DNA of 5,594 nt from SCQX01 sp035720945 (lineage in GTDB: Bacteria; Pseudomonadota; Gammaproteobacteria; Burkholderiales; Burkholderiaceae_B), in NCBI GenBank assembly GCA_035720945.1, contig DASTNK010000155.1:1-5594 (forward strand), in the 5' to 3' direction. Below the pieces are notes generated by a model. That model ran no database searches. It saw nothing but the letters and a program-made list of their open reading frames with translations, and was not told the origin of the DNA. Positions 1 to 4,387 of the stretch are shown piece after piece. Positions within the stretch are counted from its first letter, which is position 1. Every line of letters starts with the position of its first letter. Made by a program: the position numbers and the translations under genes.

Positions 1-31
1 CCGTTCCCACGATGCGACAGGGTGGACGAAA

Positions 32-181
32 TCACTTCACCCCGACGATCTTGAGGATGCCGACAACCACCAGCGCGGGCACGACGACAACCCCAAGCAA
101 CACGAGAAAGACCGGCCACAGCAGCGCCAGTTCCCGACGCAGGATGGCAAGAAGGCTGGGTTTGTCGTGTTTGCCTGGCAC
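32..181 (-). CDS. Small single-pass membrane protein, 49 aa, GTG start
   Basis: I read this short ORF directly from the minus strand. It starts with GTG at 181-179 and stops with TGA at 34-32. A GAGGA ribosome-binding site lies six bases before the GTG, and an in-frame TGA just upstream (191-193) limits the start to this GTG or a TTG two codons earlier that is too close to the ribosome-binding site. The N-terminus is basic and hydrophilic (PGKHDKPS, then LRREL). About 25 hydrophobic residues follow (roughly 20-44, LWPVFLVLLGVVVVPALVVV) and the end is a short positively charged tail, which indicates one transmembrane helix. I recognise no family and assign no function. It lies 72 bases downstream of the LysR gene on the same strand, so the two could share a transcript. 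The good ribosome-binding site, the coherent membrane pattern and GC-rich third positions support it being real. Confidence 0.68.
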   Translation of the reverse strand: MPGKHDKPSLLAILRRELALLWPVFLVLLGVVVVPALVVVGILKIVGVK

Positions 182-253
182 AGTCAATCCTCAAGCACGG
201 GCACGCAAGCCGCGCCCAACCCTTCAAACTGTACCCCTCGGGCGGGGCGCCGT

Positions 254-1183
254 CTAATCGCGGGAAGCGACCTGTTCTCGACAGACACGCCGCACCAGTT
301 GCCGCAACCAGCGGTTCGCCGGCTCCATTTCCAGGCGCGGGTGCCACATCAGTGAAATCGTGATGATCGGAGTCGGGAAGGGGAGTTCGAAGAACTGGAA
401 CCCCGCCGTCCGCTGCCCGCCTGTGGCGGGGGTGGGCAGATACGACACGGGAAGCAGTGCGATCAGGTCCGATGCCATCGCCACGGAAAGGGCCGTCGGA
501 AATCCTGGCACCACGCTGACCACCTTGCGGGCCAGGCCCATGTCGGCCAGGGCGTCGTCGGCGTAATCGCGGGACAGCCCGCGAGGCGAAGCGACGACAT
601 GTCCGTATGACAAGTATCGCTCGGTCGTGACGGCCGATTCGGCCAGCAATGGATGGCCGGCCCTGACCACACCGACGAAATGATCGCGGAACAGCGCCTG
701 GATACGGATCTCCGGCCCCATGTTGTGGACCACGCCGATCTCCAGGTCAGCCAACCCTTCCCGAAGGTAGCGGGAGTCCTTTTCCAGTTTCGGCGTGAAG
801 CGCAGGCATACGTTCGGCGCCACCTCTGCCACGGCGGCGATCAGCGAGGGGCCGAACACTTCGATGAACCCTTCGTTGGCGCGCAGGGCGAACACGCGAT
901 CCAGCGCGGGCAGGTCCAGTTCGGACATCGCCGGCCGCAGCAGGGATTGCGTTTCGAGCACCGCGTTGCGCGCGCGCTCGCGGATGGCCTGCGCATAAGG
1001 TGTCAACACCATGTGGCGTCCCGCCCGCACCAGGAGGGGGTCGCCGGTGACCTCGCGCAACCGCCCCAGCGTACGGCTCATGGCCGAGGTGCTGAGGCCG
1101 ACGCGGCGCGCCGCGCCCGCCACGCCACCCTCGGCAAGCAGCGCGTCGAGCGCCATCAACAGGTTGAAATCGGGTTCGGACAT
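254..1183 (-). CDS. LysR-family transcriptional regulator
   Basis: The product is a 309-residue LysR-type regulator, the usual length for the family. Residues about 5-65 form the N-terminal winged helix-turn-helix, with the HTH near 19-40 (EGGVAGAARRVGLSTSAMSR) and the typical following stretch GDPLLVRAGRHMVLTP. Residues from about 90 to 300 are the periplasmic-binding-protein-like effector domain, including the LADLEIGV strand expected there. The reading frame stays open to 1348, but the extra 55 residues are not LysR-like, so I chose the ATG at 1183-1181, which puts MSEPDFNLLMALDALL at the N-terminus. No good Shine-Dalgarno precedes it. An ATATAA on the plus strand at 1198-1203 (TTATAT on the minus strand) could be a -10 element giving a very short leader. 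It is divergent from the DHA2 transporter across 176 bases, the usual arrangement when a LysR protein controls its neighbour. The effector is unknown. Confidence 0.92.
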   Translation of the reverse strand: MSEPDFNLLMALDALLAEGGVAGAARRVGLSTSAMSRTLGRLREVTGDPLLVRAGRHMVLTPYAQAIRERARNAVLETQSLLRPAMSELDLPALDRVFALRANEGFIEVFGPSLIAAVAEVAPNVCLRFTPKLEKDSRYLREGLADLEIGVVHNMGPEIRIQALFRDHFVGVVRAGHPLLAESAVTTERYLSYGHVVASPRGLSRDYADDALADMGLARKVVSVVPGFPTALSVAMASDLIALLPVSYLPTPATGGQRTAGFQFFELPFPTPIITISLMWHPRLEMEPANRWLRQLVRRVCREQVASRD

Positions 1184-1359
1184 TCCAGAAGGCGCCCATA
1201 TAAGAATCCCCGGCTGTTGCGGAAGCGCTGCCAGGGAGATTGACGGAGGGGGCACAAAGTTGCATGAAACACAACTAATAAGTGCAAATGGTGCGTCTTC
1301 CGCCTTGTCATCGCCGCGATTATATTTCCCCAACGAATGAAACGGCAATGAGGTGAAAT
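1184..1359. promoter_or_regulatory. Divergent promoter region between LysR regulator and transporter
   Basis: These 176 bases separate the two divergent start codons and are clearly more AT-rich from about 1258 to 1345 than the genes on either side. They contain the candidate LysR box at 1260-1274. On the plus strand an AT-rich element TATATT at 1321-1326 is a possible -10 for the transporter, but no convincing -35 lies at the right distance. GAGGTG at 1350-1355 is the transporter's ribosome-binding site. On the minus strand TTATAT (1203-1198) is a possible -10 for the regulator. Promoter positions are tentative. Confidence 0.6.
1260..1274. promoter_or_regulatory. Candidate LysR-binding site (TTG-N9-CAA, T-N11-A)
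   Basis: The 15 bases TTGCATGAAACACAA form an interrupted dyad, TTG..CAA, that contains the T-N11-A pattern typical of LysR boxes. A second outward dyad arm, TGCAA at 1283-1287, is the inverse of the TTGCA at 1260-1264. The site lies in the divergent intergenic region 77 bases before the regulator start and 86 before the transporter start, where an autoregulatory LysR site is normally found. The motif is short, so this is an inference from position and pattern. Confidence 0.4.
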
Positions 1360-2763
1360 ATGATGGAATTATTCACAGACAAGCCTGGCGATGAGGGTCT
1401 GCCGGGCACGGAGCGCGCCGCCGCCATGGCGGCATTGATGACCGCCACCGTCATGGTGGTGTTCGACGGAACAGTGATCAACATCGCGTTGCCGAAGATG
1501 GCCAGCGCGTTGCAGGTGTCGCCGGCGGTGGCGGTGTGGTTCACCAACGGCTACCTGCTGTCGGTGGCCATGACCCTGGCCATCTTCGCGGCGCTGGCCA
1601 GGCGAGTGGGGTTTCGGGCGCTGTTTCTTTTTGGCCTTGCGCTGTTCACCCTGGCGTCGGCGGGTTGCGCGATGATGTCGAACGCTTACGCGTTGATCGC
1701 CATGCGGGTCTTGCAGGGCCTGGGTGGCGCGGCGGTGGTCAGCATCGGGCCGGCCATATTGCGATCCGTGTTCCCCGGCCGGCTGCTGGGCCGGATCCTG
1801 GGTGTGAACGCGTTGCTGATCGCCGCCAGCACGGCCATCGCGCCGATCGTTGGCGGCACGCTGCTCGACGCGTGGGGCTGGGAGTGGCTGTTCGCCATGA
1901 ACATCGTTCCAGGCTTGATTGCGCTGGGTCTTGCCATGAAGGCCATTCCCGGACGCCCGGCCACTGTGCGTGAACCGTTCGACACGTCGGGGGCGGTGTT
2001 GTCCGCCGTGCTGGTGGGGGCGTTGGTCATGGCGGCCAATCACGCGATGCTGCCGGACGGTGGCTGGTATGGGCTGGTCGCGCTGGTGGCCGTCGTGGGG
2101 TTTGTGTGGCGTCTGCGTCAGGCCAGGGCGCCGCTGCTTCCCCCGGCTATTTTCACGTCAAGCCGGTTCTCGCTGGCCGCGTTGACCTCGATGGCGTCAT
2201 TCGTGGGGCAGGGCATCACCTTCGTGGCGTTGCCGTTCCTGTTCCAGAACGTGTACGGCTACAACGCGTTCGAAACGGCGCTGTTGTTCACGCCGTGGCC
2301 GATCGGCATCGTGCTGGTGGCGCCGCATGCCGGGCGGCTGGCCGACAAGCACTCCCCCGCCATGATCTCCACCATCGGCTTGGTCGTGCTGGTGGCGGGC
2401 CTGGTGTCGCTCGCCCTGCTGCCCGCGCAGCCGCAAGTCTGGGAGATCGGTGTGCGCTGCTTCGTGTGCGGGGCGGGCTTCGGTTGTTTTCAAAGCCCCA
2501 ACAATCGTGAAATGCTGTCGAACGTGTCGCGGGAGAACAGCGGCTACGCGTCGGGGGTGCTGGCCATCATGCGCACATTTGGTCAGTGCCTGGGGACGGC
2601 GCTGGTGGGGGTGTTGCTGGCCGTGTATGCCCAGGGGGGCGCCACGGTGATGGAGTCGCGGGCGGTGCACATGTGCCTGTGGGTCGCGGTGGCCGCGACG
2701 GTGATGGCGGTGGGGTTCAGCCTGGGCCGGCTGCGGGGAACGTCTTATCGACTGGCCTCGTGA
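1360..2763 (+). CDS. MFS efflux transporter, DHA2 (EmrB/QacA) family
   Basis: This is a 467-residue inner-membrane proton-coupled exporter of the 14-TM DHA2 branch of the major facilitator superfamily. Near residues 35-45 it has FDGTVINIALP, the DHA2 motif in TM1. RVLQGLGGAAVVSIGPAILR at 116-135 is motif B, which contains the arginine linked to proton coupling. IAPIVGGTLLDAWGWEWLF at about 160-178 is the antiporter motif C region. GRLADK at 325-330 is the second-half copy of motif A. The first motif A is degenerate (ALARRVGFR at 78-86, lacking the usual G and D). The C-terminal SGYASGVLAIMRTFGQCLGT is also typical. GAGGTG lies 4 bases before the first ATG and 7 before a second ATG at 1363, so the true start may be 1363. 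The substrate is not predictable; the divergent LysR gene is the likely regulator. It is slightly shorter than the roughly 500 residues common in the family. Confidence 0.93.
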   Translation: MMELFTDKPGDEGLPGTERAAAMAALMTATVMVVFDGTVINIALPKMASALQVSPAVAVWFTNGYLLSVAMTLAIFAALARRVGFRALFLFGLALFTLASAGCAMMSNAYALIAMRVLQGLGGAAVVSIGPAILRSVFPGRLLGRILGVNALLIAASTAIAPIVGGTLLDAWGWEWLFAMNIVPGLIALGLAMKAIPGRPATVREPFDTSGAVLSAVLVGALVMAANHAMLPDGGWYGLVALVAVVGFVWRLRQARAPLLPPAIFTSSRFSLAALTSMASFVGQGITFVALPFLFQNVYGYNAFETALLFTPWPIGIVLVAPHAGRLADKHSPAMISTIGLVVLVAGLVSLALLPAQPQVWEIGVRCFVCGAGFGCFQSPNNREMLSNVSRENSGYASGVLAIMRTFGQCLGTALVGVLLAVYAQGGATVMESRAVHMCLWVAVAATVMAVGFSLGRLRGTSYRLAS

Positions 2764-2829
2764 GCCCTAGGGTTCCTCGCGGTTTTCACTTCGCCTGAAA
2801 CAGCAAAATGCCAACCCTTCGGCTTTTGT
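2764..2829. other. Junction between transporter gene and toxin remnant
   Basis: These 66 bases join the conserved transporter gene to the decayed toxin-antitoxin module. An 8-base palindrome, CCCTAGGG, is at 2765-2772, directly after the stop codon. The stretch 2766-2781 matches 13 of 16 bases with 3237-3252, inside the repeat after the first antitoxin. No clear intrinsic terminator for the transporter is visible. ACCCTTCGGC at 2814-2823 can pair with GCCGCGAAGGGT at 2843-2854 (two bulged bases, 19-base loop), but no T-run follows. Confidence 0.35.
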
Positions 2830-2967
2830 ATGGTTCCGCTCAGCCGCGAAGGGTGGAATGGCCTTATCTTGCTATTGGCTGGGGGCGACAAGCGAAGGCA
2901 ACAGGCCGATATCGACGCCGCCATTGCCAACTGGAAAGACTGGCAAGACCGCGAGAAAGCATCATGA
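2830..2967 (+). pseudogene. Truncated RelE/HigB-like addiction-module killer protein (C-terminal remnant)
   Basis: A 45-codon ORF runs from ATG 2830 to TGA 2965-2967. From about residue 12 it reads LILLLAGGDKRRQQADID, then AAIANWKDWQ. The core (I/V)-LLL-x-GGDK-xxQ-xDI is the C-terminal signature of the RelE-superfamily 'putative addiction module killer protein' group, whose full proteins are about 95-105 residues. About two thirds of the toxin, including the N-terminal helices and the first strands, is missing. The sequence before residue 12 does not resemble the family, so the first ATG may be fortuitous. The stop overlaps the antitoxin ATG in an ATGA arrangement, which preserves the usual toxin-first coupled order. 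It is presumably inactive. The call rests on motif recognition from memory, without a search. Confidence 0.75.
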
Positions 2968-3222
2968 TCACACACCGCACTTCCACCAGCCGTCCGCACG
3001 AGCAGACAGTCATCGACATGCTGCGCGATGACCCGGAATTCTTGGATGAGTACCTTGCCGTGGCCCTGGATGAAATCGACCAGCCCGGCGGGCAGGCCGC
3101 GCGAAAGCTTGTACCGTGCCTTGTCTTCCAAGGGCAACCCCACCATTAAAACCCTGCTGGCCGTCATCAATGGTGTTGGCCTGCATTTGGCCGTTACCCG
3201 TGCCAACCACACCCCGGCATGA
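2964..3222 (+). pseudogene. Broken addiction-module antidote gene (internal deletion and frameshift)
   Basis: Two pieces of one antitoxin lie in different frames. From ATG 2964 frame 1 reads MITHRTSTSRPHEQ, then LRDDPEFLDEYLAVALDEID and QPGGQAA, up to about 3101. The family pattern then resumes in the +1 frame with RESLYRALSSKGNPTIKTLL, continuing to NHTPA and TGA at 3220-3222. The RESLYRALS-KGNPT block is the hallmark recognition helix and wing of the 'putative addiction module antidote' HTH family, partner of the killer protein just upstream. An intact protein has about 20-25 residues between the two parts, covering the first HTH helices. Here they are missing, which implies a deletion of about 65-71 bases with a length of 2 modulo 3. 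If translated as is, frame 1 ends at 3149 with an unrelated tail. The ATG overlaps the toxin remnant's stop by ATGA. Confidence 0.82.
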
Positions 3223-3270
3223 CCTCTTACGCGGCGCCTAGGGTAGCTCCCGAAAAGCCGGAAACCTTCA
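3220..3270 (+). repeat. Post-stop-codon repeat, copy 1
   Basis: This sequence of about 51 bases starts at the stop codon of the broken antitoxin gene and is an imperfect direct repeat of 3939-3992. The last 20 bases, CGAAAAGCCGGAAACCTTCA (3251-3270), are identical in both copies. The starts are also alike (TGACCTCTTACGC against TGACCCTTTTACGC), while the middle differs. A small hairpin, GGG-TAGCT-CCC (3241-3251), abuts the 20-mer. The two copies bracket the higBA operon. Confidence 0.75.
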
Positions 3271-3295
3271 TCGCCAAGCCGAAGGCAGTAGTTGT

Positions 3296-3324
3296 TTGAT
3301 AGCTGATACGTTACGCGATACAAT
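3296..3324 (+). promoter_or_regulatory. higBA promoter, near-consensus sigma-70
   Basis: TTGATA at 3296-3301 and TACAAT at 3319-3324 are separated by exactly 17 bases, each one or two bases from the sigma-70 consensus. Expected initiation is near 3331, at or beside the higB ATG (3330), so the mRNA would be leaderless or nearly so for the toxin. GATA-containing words repeat here (GATAGCT, GATACGT, GATACAA), and the interval is where HigA would be expected to bind for autorepression, though I see no clear palindrome. Confidence 0.7.
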
Positions 3325-3329
3325 GGTCC

Positions 3330-3608
3330 ATGATAAAGACATTCCGGCACAAAGGACTGAAAGCGTTTTTCGAGCAAGGAACCGTTGCGGGTATTCAGGC
3401 CGTACATGCAAACAGGCTAGGGGCCATGCTGCGACGCCTGAACGAAACGACTGGCCCGCAAGGCATGAACTTGCCGGGTTGGGGCCTGCATTCGTTAAAA
3501 GGCGACCTCAAAGGGCATTTTTCAGTGCAGGTTAGCGGCAACTGGCGCATGACCTTTATGTTTGATGATGGCGACGCCGTGCTGGTCGATTATCAGGATT
3601 ATCACTAG
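3330..3608 (+). CDS. higB: HigB toxin, RelE-superfamily ribosome-dependent mRNA interferase
   Basis: The 92-residue product matches the HigB ('plasmid maintenance killer') family in length and sequence. HigB enters the ribosomal A site and cleaves mRNA, and HigA neutralises it. Landmarks are the start MIKTFRHKGLKAFFEQG, the conserved MNLPGWGLHSLKGDLKGHFS (46-65), SGNWRMTF (69-76) and the invariant end VDYQDYH. H54, K57, D90, Y91 and H92 are all present at the same numbers as the catalytic residues described for Proteus vulgaris HigB, so the toxin looks intact. No Shine-Dalgarno precedes the ATG, consistent with the promoter lying directly on the start. It is the first gene of a toxin-first operon, with the stop nine bases before higA. 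The gene is less GC-rich than its chromosomal neighbours (3541-3600 is 50% GC), consistent with acquisition. Confidence 0.95.
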   Translation: MIKTFRHKGLKAFFEQGTVAGIQAVHANRLGAMLRRLNETTGPQGMNLPGWGLHSLKGDLKGHFSVQVSGNWRMTFMFDDGDAVLVDYQDYH

Positions 3609-3617
3609 GAGAACACC

Positions 3618-3941
3618 ATGCGTATGCATAACCCCCCGCATCCGGGGCTGACCTTACGCGATGACGTATTGCCAGCGTTGGGGCTTTCCATCACGGATGC
3701 CGCAAAACAGTTGGGCGTGGCCCGCGTCACGCTATCCCGCGTCCTGAACGGCCATGCGGCCATATCGCCAGAAATGGCGCTGCGCATTGAGGCATGGCTG
3801 GGGCGTGACCGTGGCGGCGAGGCGCGCTTGTGGTTGGCAGAACAAACCGCTTATGACATGTGGCAGGCTGAACAGAGAATCAAGGTTACGCCGTTGCACG
3901 TCCAACGAGCGCCAGCAGTGCATGACTTAATCGCCGCCTGA
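3618..3941 (+). CDS. higA: HigA antitoxin, HTH_XRE family
   Basis: This 107-residue protein is the HigA-type antidote for the toxin just upstream and, by analogy with the family, represses the operon together with HigB. The N-terminus (NPPHPGLTLRDDVLPALGLS) is the typical HigA opening. The helix-turn-helix covers about residues 24-45 (SITDAAKQLGVARVTLSRVL), followed by NGHAAISPEMALRIEAWLG, the standard XRE continuation. The C-terminal helix region contains WLAEQTAYDMWQAEQ. AGGAG at 3607-3611 overlaps the higB stop and sits six bases before the ATG at 3618. A second in-frame ATG at 3624 is possible but is less well spaced. The strong internal ribosome-binding site next to a poorly initiated toxin gene would favour antitoxin synthesis. 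The frame is complete. Confidence 0.95.
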   Translation: MRMHNPPHPGLTLRDDVLPALGLSITDAAKQLGVARVTLSRVLNGHAAISPEMALRIEAWLGRDRGGEARLWLAEQTAYDMWQAEQRIKVTPLHVQRAPAVHDLIAA

Positions 3942-3992
3942 CCCTTTTACGCCAGCATCTAGCCCGACGGGGCGAAAAGCCGGAAACCTTCA
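3939..3992 (+). repeat. Post-stop-codon repeat, copy 2
   Basis: This is the second copy of the repeat at 3220-3270 and again begins at an antitoxin stop codon (TGA 3939-3941). Its last 20 bases (3973-3992) are identical to 3251-3270. A hairpin, GCCC-GACG-GGGC (3962-3973), occupies the same place as the different hairpin in copy 1. Two further inverted pairs surround it: GCCAGCA (3951-3957) with TGCTGGC (4002-4008), and GCCGG (3979-3983) with CCGGC (3993-3997). On the minus strand the latter hairpin is followed by TTTT and could act as a weak terminator. Confidence 0.75.
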
Positions 3993-4043
3993 CCGGCCTG
4001 GTGCTGGCACCCTCATTGAAGTTTGCACAGTGAAGGCGTGCGC

Positions 4044-4150
4044 ATGAATTTCATTTCCTTGGGCGAACTGGTCGAGATCGCGGTGGGGCTTCAAAAGTGG
4101 AAATCAACGAAGCCGCCACAATCCGCGCCGAGGCGCGTACGTCCACATAG
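4044..4150 (+). pseudogene. Short ORF remnant of unknown identity, possible frameshift in an A-run
   Basis: ATG 4044 has a GAAGG ribosome-binding site seven bases upstream (4032-4036) and reads MNFISLGELVEIAVGLQK before the sequence becomes unprotein-like (KSTKPPQSAPRR and onward). If the A-run at 4093-4096 had one more A, the frame would continue as VEINEAATIRAEARTST to a TAG at 4148-4150, with more coding-like third positions. This suggests a decayed gene, though the restored product is only about 35 residues. The original frame stays open to 4304, but its last residues (VRGVEPPTFALQ and onward) are the antisense of the tRNA gene and are not real protein. I recognise no family. Confidence 0.3.
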
Positions 4151-4172
4151 CGGCTACATAGAGCCAGAAGCC

Positions 4173-4197
4173 AAAACGCCAACCCCGAGAGGCTGGC
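4173..4197 (-). terminator. Candidate intrinsic terminator downstream of tRNA-Thr
   Basis: On the minus strand GCCAGCC, a six-base loop and GGTTGGC (4197 to 4178) form a seven-pair stem with one G-U pair, followed by GTTTT. It lies 43 bases past the tRNA 3' end, after the 12-base repeats, and could end the tRNA transcript. The T-run is short, so strength is uncertain. Confidence 0.45.
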
Positions 4198-4198
4198 C

Positions 4199-4234
4199 TA
4201 AGTGCTTGAGTAAGTGCTTGAGTAAGTGCTTGAT
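4199..4234. repeat. Three tandem 12-base repeats beside the tRNA 3' end
   Basis: The unit TAAGTGCTTGAG occurs at 4199-4210 and 4211-4222 and, with a final T in place of G, at 4223-4234. The array lies six bases from the CCA end of tRNA-Thr. It could be a slippage product, or repeated recombination or processing sequence at the island boundary. The sequence alone does not decide. Confidence 0.9.
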
Positions 4235-4239
4235 TCAAC

Positions 4240-4315
4240 TGGTGCCGGTTAGAGGAGTCGAACCCCCGACCTTCGCATTACAAGTGCGCTGCTCTACCAA
4301 CTGAGCTAAACCGGC
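4240..4315 (-). tRNA. tRNA-Thr (anticodon UGU)
   Basis: Read on the minus strand, the 76 bases fold into a full cloverleaf: acceptor GCCGGTT with AACCGGC, discriminator A, encoded CCA; D arm GCTC/GAGC; anticodon loop CTTGTAA with anticodon TGT, which reads ACA threonine codons; T loop TTCGACT. The first anticodon-stem pair is a G-A mismatch, and the T stem has two G-T pairs. A TAGAAT at 4330-4325 on the minus strand could be its own -10, though no -35 is evident. It is 72 bases downstream of the dehydratase gene on the same strand. The 3' end faces the toxin-antitoxin island. Confidence 0.97.
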
Positions 4316-4387
4316 AAGCCCGTTATTCTACTGGAATTTGACCGGTGGCGCGGCGTTTCGCACTGGCCTGGACATGGGCGCCCGCCC

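Noticed and set aside
653..1243. 196-codon plus-strand ORF
   Set aside because: It is a GC-rich shadow of the LysR gene, with an Arg/His/Gln-rich composition typical of antisense reading.
1184..1348. Longer N-terminus of the LysR protein from ATG 1348
   Set aside because: The additional 55 residues do not resemble the family and would overlap the divergent promoter region almost to the transporter start.
2745..3407. 220-codon minus-strand ORF across the island
   Set aside because: It runs antisense to the end of the transporter gene and through the recognisable toxin and antitoxin remnants, and shows no family motif.
3220..4010. Integron attC sites around higBA
   Set aside because: The layout resembles a cassette array, but I find no GTTRRRY/RYYYAAC core pair at the repeat ends and no integron integrase in the window. 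I keep the cassette idea only as a hypothesis.
4199..4234. CRISPR array
   Set aside because: The units are 12 bases, directly adjacent with no spacers, so this is a tandem repeat.
2764..4240. Insertion sequence or transposon
   Set aside because: I see no transposase frame, no matched terminal inverted repeats and no obvious target-site duplication.
4151..4304. C-terminal part of an ORF open to 4304 (VRGVEPPTFALQ)
   Set aside because: This is translation of the strand opposite the tRNA-Thr gene, a common false protein signature.
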